DNA of 26,014 nt from a virus. The stretch lies in IMG/VR virus record IMGVR_UViG_3300034106_004295, positions 1 to 26,014 of that record; one strand, 5' to 3'. How positions within the stretch are numbered: the stretch's first letter is position 1; the number at the start of each line of letters is the position of its first letter. Position numbers and translations under genes: made by a program. The notes beneath the pieces were generated by a model. The model was given only the letters and a program-made list of their open reading frames with translations, was not told where the DNA came from and did not search any database. Of the stretch, positions 7,189-13,353 are shown piece after piece.

Positions 7189-8047
7189 GCTGCAGGCGCA
7201 GGCGACGCAAGGCATTGCGATGCCTCAGGCTGATCGCCTGGCGGGACACGCCAAACTCCTGAGACAGTGAGTTGAGGCTGCAGCTTTCGCCGTTGGGGTT
7301 CATGTAGAGCCGCTGCACGATGACGCGATCCATCTCGGGCAGATCGGCCAGCAGTTGCTGCACCAATGGCGCCATGTGGCCGTATTCGTCCAGGTCATTG
7401 GTGGCCACCTCGTCGGCGATCAGCTCCAGCAGGGTTGACGACTCCGAGCGGCTGTCGTTGCGGGCGCGATCGTCCAGGGAGATCACCGGGGCGCCGTGCG
7501 GCAAATAGCCGCGCAGGGTGTGCGGGCTGGTGTTGCAGTGCTCGGCCATCTGTTCCAGCGTCGGCCGGCGGCCATGCTGCCGCTCGTAAGTGGTCATGTA
7601 GTCGAATGCCTTCTTGATCACCAAGATGGCGTTATCCGGCAGGCGGATCGTGCGGCTCTTGCTGCTGAGGCTGCGGTTGATGCTCTGGCGGATCCAGTTG
7701 AAGGCATAGGTCGAGAACTTGTAACCCCGCGTCGCGTCGTATTTGACGATCGCCCGCTCCAGGCCGATCAGGCCCTCTTGGATCAGGTCGTCAAGGCCGA
7801 GAGTGCCGGTGAAACGCTGATAGCGGTTCGCCATGTGAACCACCATGCGGATGTTGGAGAGGAAGAAGCGGTCGTAGGCGCGGCGACCTCGCCGAATGAT
7901 GGCCTGCTCCCGTGTTGAGGGGTTGGCCGCATTGCGCAGCAGCAGCCATTGCTGGATGTGGCGGCTGAAGATGATCTCCTGCTCAGCGGTCAGCAGTGGG
8001 TAGTTGTGCGATTGGTGCAGCAGCCAATCGGCAGAGCTGTCGTGCAT
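7139..8047 (-). CDS. Phage-borne sigma-70 family factor, cyanobacterial group-2-like
   Basis: About 302 residues from ATG 8047; GTG 8065 would add six. The ATG lies one base past the upstream gene's stop, so I prefer it. Counted from the GTG, region 2 spans about 65-140 with 'LDDLIQEGLIGLERAIVKYD' and 'RGYKFSTYAFNWIRQSINR', the core-binding and -10 recognition part in the cyanobacterial sigma style. Region 3 is about 145-200. Region 4 is about 236-297, with a -35 recognition helix-turn-helix (SLNSLSQEFGVSRQAISLRH). Region 1.1 is absent. It would redirect host RNA polymerase, most simply to late genes, since it ends the leftward early operon. The final 50 bases overlap a convergent gene. A captured host sigma factor is the alternative origin. 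Confidence 0.9.
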   Translation of the reverse strand: MHDSSADWLLHQSHNYPLLTAEQEIIFSRHIQQWLLLRNAANPSTREQAIIRRGRRAYDRFFLSNIRMVVHMANRYQRFTGTLGLDDLIQEGLIGLERAIVKYDATRGYKFSTYAFNWIRQSINRSLSSKSRTIRLPDNAILVIKKAFDYMTTYERQHGRRPTLEQMAEHCNTSPHTLRGYLPHGAPVISLDDRARNDSRSESSTLLELIADEVATNDLDEYGHMAPLVQQLLADLPEMDRVIVQRLYMNPNGESCSLNSLSQEFGVSRQAISLRHRNALRRLRLQLNRAELLGTPELQYAV

Positions 8048-8048
8048 G

Positions 8049-8213
8049 TCAGGGCTTGATTTCACGGGACTTCATGGCCAGCAGCCACGACGCAAATTGC
8101 GTCATAAGGGCAGCGGTCTGGTTGTTGATCGGGGCGGCGTGCGGATAGGAATCGCGCCACCATTCAGCCAGCAGATCCTCGATTGCTGGGGTTGGCTTTG
8201 CTGAGGCAGTCAT
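8049..8213 (-). CDS. Small protein upstream of the sigma factor (54 aa)
   Basis: ATG 8213 gives 54 residues: MTASAKPTPAIEDLLAEWWR, then a soluble helical remainder ending in MKSREIKP. Its start lies 50 bases inside the previous gene, in another frame, and its stop is one base before the sigma ATG, so coupling is likely. It is short but fills an otherwise empty gap in a packed operon. Function unknown; a sigma-factor partner is only a guess from position. Confidence 0.55.
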   Translation of the reverse strand: MTASAKPTPAIEDLLAEWWRDSYPHAAPINNQTAALMTQFASWLLAMKSREIKP

Positions 8214-8352
8214 AGGCCGTGGTGAGGGTGAGCGCGGTGTAAAGGCCGCGCATGGGGTGAGGCTTGATGTTGCTGCCGCGACCGTTGAGCATGTAGGCCG
8301 CTTCCAGGAGGTCTTGGCGTGCCTGCTGCACGAGCGGATCGCAAGGATTCAT
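8164..8352 (-). CDS. Small hypothetical protein (62 aa)
   Basis: ATG 8352 overlaps the stop of the upstream gene (ATGA). The 62-residue product begins MNPCDPLVQQARQDLLEAAY and is helical without a membrane segment. It overlaps the next ORF by 50 bases. No known motif; kept because of tight coupling and protein-like composition. Confidence 0.55.
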   Translation of the reverse strand: MNPCDPLVQQARQDLLEAAYMLNGRGSNIKPHPMRGLYTALTLTTAYDCLSKANPSNRGSAG

Positions 8353-8684
8353 CAGATGACGGTGCGTGTCTGGTAGTTCGGGTCGGTCTCGTCCAGGCCG
8401 TGGACTTCAGGGCCAAACCCGGTGGCCAGCAGTTCAGGGCTGAGGCCATCGGGTCTAGGTTGCTGCCGCTTGGCGTCCTGATCGCTCAGGGCCGCAAGCC
8501 AGCTGTCCAAGCGTTCCCGCATTGGCAAACCTTTGGGCACCTTGAGGAACCGCCGTAGCTCTGGCAGGTCTCGGATGAACACGCAGGCGCCGTCGTTGTA
8601 GGCGATGAAGCACCGGCCGTTGTGATCGCGGTAGGTCTCAACGGCCTGGTAGCGACTGAGCGCCAGACGCTCACGCTGGGCCAT
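8352..8684 (-). CDS. Hypothetical protein of the early operon (110 aa)
   Basis: ATG 8684 overlaps the upstream stop by ATGA, so it is preferred over the TTG one codon earlier. The N-terminal half looks like a small beta domain ('ETYRDHNGRCFIAYNDGACVF'-style strands with a Gly turn), then 'IRDLPELRRFLKVPKG' and a charged, Pro-rich tail. No family recognised. It sits between the SSB-like candidate and small genes leading to the sigma factor, so it is probably an early protein. Confidence 0.65.
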   Translation of the reverse strand: MAQRERLALSRYQAVETYRDHNGRCFIAYNDGACVFIRDLPELRRFLKVPKGLPMRERLDSWLAALSDQDAKRQQPRPDGLSPELLATGFGPEVHGLDETDPNYQTRTVI

Positions 8685-9013
8685 CAAAAGGGCATGTTGG
8701 CCGGCAGGGCTGCGGTGTTGGCAGCCGGGTTGATAGTGCCGAAGTCGCCGCCGTTGCCCTCGCGGCCTTTGCCGTTGATGTAGAAGCCTTGGACTTCCAC
8801 CTCGGCCTTCTTGTCGTAGTCCCAGACCTTGCCGGTCTTCTGGCGCTCGTTGTCGTCAGCGCTGTTCATGATGTATTGCGCCAAGGCCACCGCCGAATCG
8901 CGGGGAATGAACAGGCTCAGCGCACGCGGCTGCTTGCCGGTCTGGTCGTAGCGGTTGTCGCTGGTGCTCCACTTAAGGGGGATTGGCAGGGCGGCTTTGA
9001 AATCAGAAGACAT
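8684..9013 (-). CDS. Hypothetical protein, possible ssDNA-binding protein (109 aa)
   Basis: ATG 9013 lies 2 bases after the RHH gene's stop. The 109-residue protein opens with KAALPIPLKWSTSDNRYDQ and has strand-like segments (ALSLFIPRDSAVALAQYIM, VEVQGFYINGKG). A flexible Gly/Asn/Ala-rich tail ends in NMPF. A flexible tail ending in PF recalls the partner-binding tip of bacterial SSB (usually acidic, ending IPF), and the gene shares an operon with a single-strand annealing protein. The tail here lacks the acidic residues, so the SSB idea is tentative. Confidence 0.6.
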   Translation of the reverse strand: MSSDFKAALPIPLKWSTSDNRYDQTGKQPRALSLFIPRDSAVALAQYIMNSADDNERQKTGKVWDYDKKAEVEVQGFYINGKGREGNGGDFGTINPAANTAALPANMPF

Positions 9014-9015
9014 GA

Positions 9016-9207
9016 TCAGTTGATGGAAGGAAGCTTGAAGTAACGGCGCAGGCAGTCATGCACGGCGCCGCTGGGGGTGAGCTGATGCTCGTCTGCGTGC
9101 TGGCGAATCAGCTCCATCACGTCAGGCCAGAGGTGAACACCGACCTGGACGCTGCGGGTGCTGCGGGCATAGCGGCGACGTGGCTGGGCCTCGCTAGTGC
9201 TAGTCAT
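9016..9207 (-). CDS. Ribbon-helix-helix DNA-binding protein (early operon)
   Basis: The ATG at 9207 is chosen because ATGACTAG overlaps the upstream stop by 8 bases; an upstream ATG at 9255 would add 16 residues. The 63-residue product has a basic N terminus (EAQPRRRYARSTR) and then a CopG/Arc-like core: strand 'RSVQVGVHL', helix 'PDVMELIRQHADEH', helix 'TPSGAVHDCLRRYF'. RHH dimers bind operators through the strand. It may control its own operon or the promoters to the right. It is distinct from the RHH gene at 12971. Confidence 0.7.
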   Translation of the reverse strand: MTSTSEAQPRRRYARSTRSVQVGVHLWPDVMELIRQHADEHQLTPSGAVHDCLRRYFKLPSIN

Positions 9208-9436
9208 CGCAGGCACACCAGAGTTGAGGGCTGGAGCGGTGGGCATAGAAATCAACAGGGCGAATTGACAAGCCGTCAGCTTGCACTGCAGCGATTTCCT
9301 TTAGGCGAAGCCAAATCGTTTTGGCATGGTTAAAGCTAGAAAAGCGATGTTCCAGCGGTACAGCGTCCGCATTTGCATCCCATTGCAGCGTTGTGCCGCA
9401 AATCTGTGTCAAATAGAAGCCATCACGATTCAGCAG
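9200..9436 (-). CDS. Hypothetical protein with unclear start (about 78 aa)
   Basis: The minus-strand frame ending at 9200 has clear protein character from about residue CWLLNRDGFYLTQICG to the end (FSSFNHAKTIWLRLKE, GLSIRPVDFYAH), but no ATG, GTG or TTG sits near its apparent beginning. The nearest usual starts lie deep inside the upstream gene, where the frame reads as noise. CTG codons at 9436 and 9433 are possible, or it may be reached by frameshift from the 77-residue gene that ends at 9423. It is somewhat richer in A/T than its neighbours. Coordinates at the 5' end are therefore approximate. Confidence 0.5.
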   Translation of the reverse strand: MLNRDGFYLTQICGTTLQWDANADAVPLEHRFSSFNHAKTIWLRLKEIAAVQADGLSIRPVDFYAHRSSPQLWCACDD

Positions 9437-9656
9437 CCAGCAGACCCGGTGCAGATACGGAGCGCTGGAGCAGGTTGAGATCGGCGCGGATCCGCTGGAG
9501 CAATGCCCGCTTGGCGCAGATGTTGCCATAGGCCGTGATGCGGGCATCGTATGCAGCATTTGCGTAAGCCTCGTGGATTGTTCGCTCAAGGCCCTCGCAG
9601 GCAGCGGATACATGCGCGAGAGCAAGTCGGATGTGGTCATCAGGCGGCTGCGGCAT
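9423..9656 (-). CDS. Hypothetical helical protein (77 aa)
   Basis: ATG 9656 starts 17 bases before the end of the annealing-protein gene, in another frame. The product is helical (HIRLALAHVSAACEGLERTI, ANAAYDARITAYGNICAKR) with no membrane helix. No family recognised. Its tight overlap with the SSAP gene suggests a shared message and possibly a shared recombination role. Confidence 0.65.
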   Translation of the reverse strand: MPQPPDDHIRLALAHVSAACEGLERTIHEAYANAAYDARITAYGNICAKRALLQRIRADLNLLQRSVSAPGLLAAES

Positions 9657-10338
9657 GGATCTGTGCCATCAGGAAATCGCGGTGCGCGGCGGTCTTGATG
9701 TAGTCGGCGGCCTTCTTGTCAGCCGGCAGGCAGAAGTGCTCCTGAAAAGCGGCGACCACACCGGTGCGCTGCTCTTCGCTGAGCCTGACCACCGCCTGCA
9801 CCAGCTCCTGCACTTCGGCAGCGCTGAGGCGTACGCCGCCAGGGGCTGGGTTGCCGGGTAGGCGGTTGGCTGGGGTGGTTTTGGCGGGCTGCGCCTTGGC
9901 AGCGCTAGCCGCCGGTGCGTCGTCATCGCGCATGGGGTTTTCCACCTCGACACGCGCCCACAGCTCGTAGCCAAGGCCAAAGGTGAAGGCCGCAGCGGTG
10001 CAGAGGCAGCGGCGGTGGGTGTCGGTCAGCGTCCGCGCCGTAATGCGCTCAGACGCAATGGGGTTGTTGCGGTTGTCCATGCACGCCTGCGGAAAATCAG
10101 GCGTGATCTGGTCGCCGTTCTGGAAATAGCCGACCACGTAGCCGGAGCCATCAGGCGCCTGCCAGGCGTGGCCACCATCGGGGGCAGTGCGCAGCGCAAA
10201 CTGCCAGCCGGGGGCATGGACGTGGAGCAGGTGGGCGATTTTGGCCCAGTTCACATAGTCAGCGGCATAGCTGCCGGTGCCTTTGCTGGAGATGTCATCG
10301 GATGTGATGACACCTCCCAAGTTGGGGAAGTCAGTCAT
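9640..10338 (-). CDS. Single-strand annealing protein, Sak3/DUF1071-like
   Basis: A 232-residue protein that heads the leftward operon. Residues about 20-135 fit the DUF1071/Sak3 pattern: 'YVNWAKIAHLL' (the YxxWAxaw part), a strand region with 'SGYVVGYF', 'QACMDNRNNPI' (the xxMDxRNK part), then 'RTLTDTHRRCLCTAAAFTFGLGYELWA' as the family's NxxxxRCLxKAxxxxGLGLYLW helix. A low-complexity Ala/Pro linker and a helical C-terminal domain follow. Such proteins anneal complementary single strands in phage recombination, usually with a nuclease and an SSB; a PD-(D/E)XK nuclease and RusA are encoded elsewhere in this window. Family call is by motif reading, not search. Confidence 0.75.
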   Translation of the reverse strand: MTDFPNLGGVITSDDISSKGTGSYAADYVNWAKIAHLLHVHAPGWQFALRTAPDGGHAWQAPDGSGYVVGYFQNGDQITPDFPQACMDNRNNPIASERITARTLTDTHRRCLCTAAAFTFGLGYELWARVEVENPMRDDDAPAASAAKAQPAKTTPANRLPGNPAPGGVRLSAAEVQELVQAVVRLSEEQRTGVVAAFQEHFCLPADKKAADYIKTAAHRDFLMAQIHAAAA

Positions 10339-10405
10339 GGATGCGGGTTCTCGGTGCCGCGTCGCTGCGGCATCCCGATCACACTAGGCTAGCTTCCCCT
10401 AGTAG
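10339..10405 (-). promoter_or_regulatory. Intergenic control segment before the leftward operon
   Basis: This 67-base gap between the repressor-like gene and the SSAP gene holds a perfect 6-bp hairpin, TGCCGC (10355-10360) and GCGGCA (10367-10372), with no T run after it. It also has a CTAG-rich element near 10381-10405 (GGCTAGCTTCCCCTAG) resembling GGTAGCTTACCCCTAG before the repressor-like gene. Likely promoter/operator; no clear -35/-10 pair seen. Confidence 0.5.
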
Positions 10406-11065
10406 TCAAGCCTTCTCCCACGCCGCTAGCGCATCCGCAACCGGGTCGCTGTTGGTGCCGCAGATCGCTTCCCATTCCTGCGGTGTCCAGCTGTGCCAAC
10501 CCGACAGGACATTGCGCAGCAGATCGCGCTGGCTGGCCGTTAGGCCCTGGCAGCAGGCATCCAGCTCGCGCCAGCCGGCCGCAGGCGTGACCCCCTTGGC
10601 CGCAGCAATCGACTCAAAGCGGGCTTGGTGCTCACGGCTGAGGTCTGCCGCTTCCTCAACCGATAGGGGCTTTGGGCCGGTGGCCCAGTCCGGTGCGTCC
10701 AGCTCGCCCACGAAGTGGCCAAAGAACTCCATGGCACCCCACGGCTTGCCGCTCGGGTCGGCGATGGCTTCGGACTCCTTGAGCCGGTCCTTCAGCTGAC
10801 GGTCTGTGATGCCGCTGTAGTCCCCCTCGGCCACGCGGACATTGGCCAGGGCCAGCTGGATGAACGTGAGCGGCGAGGGCTGCTCGGTCTTGGCGTTCTG
10901 CAGGCGGTTAAAAGAGGAATCGCGCACGGCGGGAAAGCCGGCCTGCTCGCCCCACTCGTGCAGCGTGCTGTGAATCCAGCCGTTGCGGTTGGCCCAGGCC
11001 GTCAGGGTGCGGCCAAAGCGTTGGCGGGCGGCTAGCGAGGGGTGCTGGTACCGGTCGTGTTCCAT
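10406..11065 (-). CDS. Repressor-like protein with XRE-type helix-turn-helix candidate
   Basis: ATG 11065 (219 residues) is preferred; the frame runs up to 11152 but those residues overlap the operator and the recombinase end. Residues about 14-76 look like an XRE-type DNA-binding domain: 'FGRTLTAWANRNGW', 'HSTLHEWGEQAGF', 'SSFNRLQNAKTEQPSP' and 'LTFIQLALAN'. The rest is helical and acidic without a recognisable LexA-like peptidase Ser/Lys pair. Beside the recombinase and a shared operator-like element, it is the best candidate for the lysogeny repressor. That role is inferred. Confidence 0.6.
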   Translation of the reverse strand: MEHDRYQHPSLAARQRFGRTLTAWANRNGWIHSTLHEWGEQAGFPAVRDSSFNRLQNAKTEQPSPLTFIQLALANVRVAEGDYSGITDRQLKDRLKESEAIADPSGKPWGAMEFFGHFVGELDAPDWATGPKPLSVEEAADLSREHQARFESIAAAKGVTPAAGWRELDACCQGLTASQRDLLRNVLSGWHSWTPQEWEAICGTNSDPVADALAAWEKA

Positions 11066-11070
11066 TGGTT

Positions 11071-11100
11071 TGGCTGCGGTAGTGGGTAGCTTACCCCTAG
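11071..11100 (-). promoter_or_regulatory. Operator-like element before the repressor-like gene
   Basis: The segment 11071-11100 aligns with 12564-12593 before the recombinase: GGCT(G/A)CGGTAGT(G/A)GGTAGC, then CTTACCCCTA or CCTGCCCTA. It ends 6 bases from the repressor-like ATG and abuts the recombinase stop. A shared site for one regulator is likely. Confidence 0.6.
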
Positions 11101-12515
11101 GCAGGCACAGCCGCATCGCCGTGTTTATCCAGCCGCAGCACCACGGTTTCAACTGCGCGATCGCGCACCAGCACCCGTTCCACGTAATCCGTGAACATGC
11201 GCCGCGTCAGCTGCGGGTCGTTCTGTGCCAGCTCCCAGTAGCGCTGATCCCCGAGCGCTTGGCGCATCTGTTCGGGCGTGTGCTCCATTTCCTCGTTCCT
11301 CGCCTGCTCCTGCAGCAGCACATCCAGTCGCTGCAGCTTCCGATCAATCGCGGCCTGCAACTCTGGGTCGGCCATCGCCCGCAGCTCGCGAATCTGGCGT
11401 TCCAGCCGCTGCGCTTCCACCAAGCGTTCGGCACTGAGGCCGTGGCCTACCTGCACCGCCACCAGCTCCTCGCGTGCCTGGCGCAGTCGCGCCCAGATCG
11501 CAGCCTTCACCACGGCCACCTTGATCCTGTTCTTCGGCTTGGCGCTGCAGGTGAAGTACACGCAGCGCAGATACACCGGCCCCAGGCGGACGTGGTGCTG
11601 GTAGCCCATGACCCGACCGCAATGGGCGCAATGCACCAGCTTCGTCAATTCCCGCACGTAGCCAGGCAGCAGAGGCGAGCGCTTGCGGTTGGCGTGCTCT
11701 GCCAGCAAGGCTGCCGCCTGCGCCTGCTCCAACGGCGTGATCAGCGGCTCATGGGCGCCGGGGATGACCTCGCTGTAGACGCCAGGCTTTTTGCGTCGCG
11801 TCTTCATCCGGCCGTCCTTGTCTCTGTATTTCTCGTCGTGGCCGTAGACTCGGCAGCCGATCAACGACGGATTCACCAGCCAGGCACGCAGGCCGATCAC
11901 GCTGCTCCACTGGCACCTGGGCAGACTTTGCGCCATGCGCAGGGTTGGATTCAGCTGGCCACTTTCCAAGAACTTGGCCATCACGGCGCGGGCGTGCTCG
12001 GCCGTCTCTGGATCCAGCTCGTAGTTGCTGCGGTCCGCATTGAAGCGGTAGCCATACGGGGCGACCGGCCCCAGCGGAATCAGATTGCGCCGCTGAAACG
12101 CTCGGCCGTGGCTGACCCGTTCACTGAGGCGCTCCGTTTCGGCCTGCCCCAGGCTGATCAGCATCCGCGCCACCAGGCGCCCGCCCACCGTGGCCAGATC
12201 CAGCGAGTCATCCAAGGCCAGCAGGCTTGGTGTGTCGTCGGCGCTGAAATAGCTCAGCAGCTGCGCCCCGTGGGCCATGGAGCGGCTGAGGCGATCGAGG
12301 CGGGTGCAGATCACCCGGTCAACTTCACCCCGTTTGCACGCGGCCAGCAGCGCTGCCAGCTGGGGGCGATCGTCGCGGGCGCCGCTCATCACGTCAATGA
12401 ACTCGCGCACCTCCTGACCTGCGGCAGCGCCACGCAGGCGGTCGAGCTGCTGCACCAGCGCCTGCTCCTGTTCTTCGCTACCGGTGGACACGCGGGCATA
12501 CAGGGCAACGCGCAT
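11097..12515 (-). CDS. Large serine recombinase / integrase, XisF-like
   Basis: About 472 residues from ATG 12515 (MRVALYARVST), the usual start point of the family; ATG 12563 would add 16. The resolvase domain has the catalytic Ser in 'YARVSTGSEEQ', followed by 'DRVICTRLDRLSRS'. A recombinase domain ('PLGPVAPYGYRF...' to 'NPSLIGCRVYG') and a Cys4 zinc ribbon (HCAHCGRVMGYQ...LRCVYFTC) follow, then a long coiled coil. This is the large serine recombinase layout, and the style resembles cyanobacterial excision recombinases such as XisF. It should integrate and excise the phage at att sites. A run of nine G (12518-12526) sits just before ATG 12515. Confidence 0.9.
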   Translation of the reverse strand: MRVALYARVSTGSEEQEQALVQQLDRLRGAAAGQEVREFIDVMSGARDDRPQLAALLAACKRGEVDRVICTRLDRLSRSMAHGAQLLSYFSADDTPSLLALDDSLDLATVGGRLVARMLISLGQAETERLSERVSHGRAFQRRNLIPLGPVAPYGYRFNADRSNYELDPETAEHARAVMAKFLESGQLNPTLRMAQSLPRCQWSSVIGLRAWLVNPSLIGCRVYGHDEKYRDKDGRMKTRRKKPGVYSEVIPGAHEPLITPLEQAQAAALLAEHANRKRSPLLPGYVRELTKLVHCAHCGRVMGYQHHVRLGPVYLRCVYFTCSAKPKNRIKVAVVKAAIWARLRQAREELVAVQVGHGLSAERLVEAQRLERQIRELRAMADPELQAAIDRKLQRLDVLLQEQARNEEMEHTPEQMRQALGDQRYWELAQNDPQLTRRMFTDYVERVLVRDRAVETVVLRLDKHGDAAVPA

Positions 12516-12563
12516 CACCCCCCCCCGCGAGGGCTTTTCATTTCGGGCGTTCTCTTGGGCCAT

Positions 12564-12593
12564 AGGCTACGGTAGTAGGTAGCCTGCCCTATT
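12564..12593 (-). promoter_or_regulatory. Operator-like palindrome before the recombinase
   Basis: AGGCTAC (12564-12570) and GTAGCCT (12579-12585) form a 7-bp inverted repeat around 8 bases, directly upstream of the first recombinase ATG. It shares its sequence with the element at 11071-11100 and the motif GGCTACC with repeats at 13310-13350. Probable binding site of a regulator. Confidence 0.6.
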
Positions 12594-12632
12594 TGAATGG
12601 GGTTGGTGTCCAGCCACTCCCCGAGATCCCGC

Positions 12633-12884
12633 ATGAACACTGCGACCCTGCCGATTACAGCGCAGCAGATCAGCCGCGCAACCCTCGCTGAACTGCTCGG
12701 CTCCAGCGGCCCTGCTTACGAGGCCCTTGGCGCTGGTGCTGCCGCTGCCCTGGACTGCCTGCGCACTGCGCGGGAGTTCTATGCCCTGCCGCCGGAGCTG
12801 GAGCCTGACCTGCACGCTTTTGCGTTGCACCTGCACGAGGCGCTGGAGGCACTGGAGCGAGCCAAGCGGCAGGTGGGCGCATGA
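12633..12884 (+). CDS. Small helical protein divergent from the recombinase (83 aa)
   Basis: ATG 12633 gives 83 residues, mostly Ala/Leu-rich helices (ISRATLAELLGSSGPAYEAL, HEALEALERAKRQ). An upstream start at 12597 adds 12 residues that overlap the control region. No known motif. It is divergent from the recombinase, so it shares the intergenic control region, and may be an accessory (directionality factor or regulator); that is conjecture. The opposite-strand ORF over the same bases looks like noise. Confidence 0.5.
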   Translation: MNTATLPITAQQISRATLAELLGSSGPAYEALGAGAAAALDCLRTAREFYALPPELEPDLHAFALHLHEALEALERAKRQVGA

Positions 12885-12911
12885 TGCAGATGCGCGGCAG
12901 TCGGGAAATGT

Positions 12912-12949
12912 CGGCTAGCCAAGCCTAGTTTTCAAGAGTTGGCTAGCCG
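12912..12949. repeat. 11-bp perfect inverted repeat with GGCTAGCC core
   Basis: CGGCTAGCCAA (12912-12922) and TTGGCTAGCCG (12939-12949) are perfect inverted copies around 16 bases. Each arm contains the self-complementary GGCTAGCC. It lies in the short gap before the RHH gene at 12971. No T run follows the right arm, so a terminator is unlikely; a dimer-binding operator or a recombinase site are the options. Confidence 0.7.
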
Positions 12950-12970
12950 TCGGCTGGCCCCCTCGACCTC

Positions 12971-13177
12971 ATGACTCCGAACACCGCACCGATGATGCGC
13001 ACGCCCAAGCGGGTGAGTATCACCGTTTCCAATTCCGTCCTTGATCGCCTGCAGCGGCTCAGCGATGAGCAAGGCCGCAGCACCAGCAACCTGGCCGCCC
13101 ACCTGCTGGAGGTGGCCCTTGACGCCATGGAAGGCGCCCCGCCAATCCCGAAACGGTGGCCGAACAAGGCTGCCTGA
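12971..13177 (+). CDS. Ribbon-helix-helix transcriptional regulator (CopG-like)
   Basis: A 68-residue protein from ATG 12971. After a short basic lead it has strand 'RVSITVSNSV', helix 'LDRLQRLSDEQG' and helix 'STSNLAAHLLEVALDAM', a clear MetJ/Arc/CopG pattern. The dimer would bind DNA through the paired strands. The inverted repeat at 12912-12949 lies just upstream, and GGCTACCT repeats lie just downstream past the terminator, so it is a good candidate for binding one or both. It is followed by an intrinsic terminator. Confidence 0.75.
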   Translation: MTPNTAPMMRTPKRVSITVSNSVLDRLQRLSDEQGRSTSNLAAHLLEVALDAMEGAPPIPKRWPNKAA

Positions 13178-13183
13178 TGCCTC

Positions 13184-13203
13184 GGCCCCGACCGGGGCTT
13201 TTT
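13184..13203 (+). terminator. Intrinsic terminator after the RHH gene
   Basis: GCCCC (13185-13189) pairs with GGGGC (13194-13198) around GACC and is followed by TTTTT (13199-13203). It lies 7 bases after the RHH stop codon and separates that gene from the replication operon. Confidence 0.75.
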
Positions 13204-13214
13204 CATGTCAGCCG

Positions 13215-13353
13215 CCTGGCTAGCAGGGCGGGATTCATGGGACGCAGCCAGCGCCGCGCTAGTGGGGTTGATCTGCGGCTAGCTGCCGCTAGTGTCTGAC
13301 GTAGCCGATGGCTACCTCTCGGCTACCTCGCATCACCCTTTCAGCTACCTGCC
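13215..13353 (+). promoter_or_regulatory. Operator-rich control region of the replication operon
   Basis: No gene is seen here. The first half has GCTAG elements at 13218-13225, 13258-13263, 13277-13284 and 13287-13292. The second half has GTAGCC at 13301-13306 facing three direct copies of (G/A)GCTACCT at 13310, 13321 and 13343. Their spacings of 11 and 22 bases put them on one DNA face. The GTG start of the replication gene follows 3 bases after the last copy. I see no convincing -35/-10 pair. Confidence 0.65.

Noticed and set aside
10983-12575. A 530-codon plus-strand ORF
   Set aside because: It is the complement of the serine recombinase, which has catalytic and zinc-ribbon motifs; the plus-strand product is His/Gln/Leu-rich with no recognisable domain.
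12881-12928. A 15-codon ORF starting at ATG 12881 (overlapping the previous stop)
   Set aside because: Too short to support; it runs into the inverted repeat and may only be a leader or chance frame.
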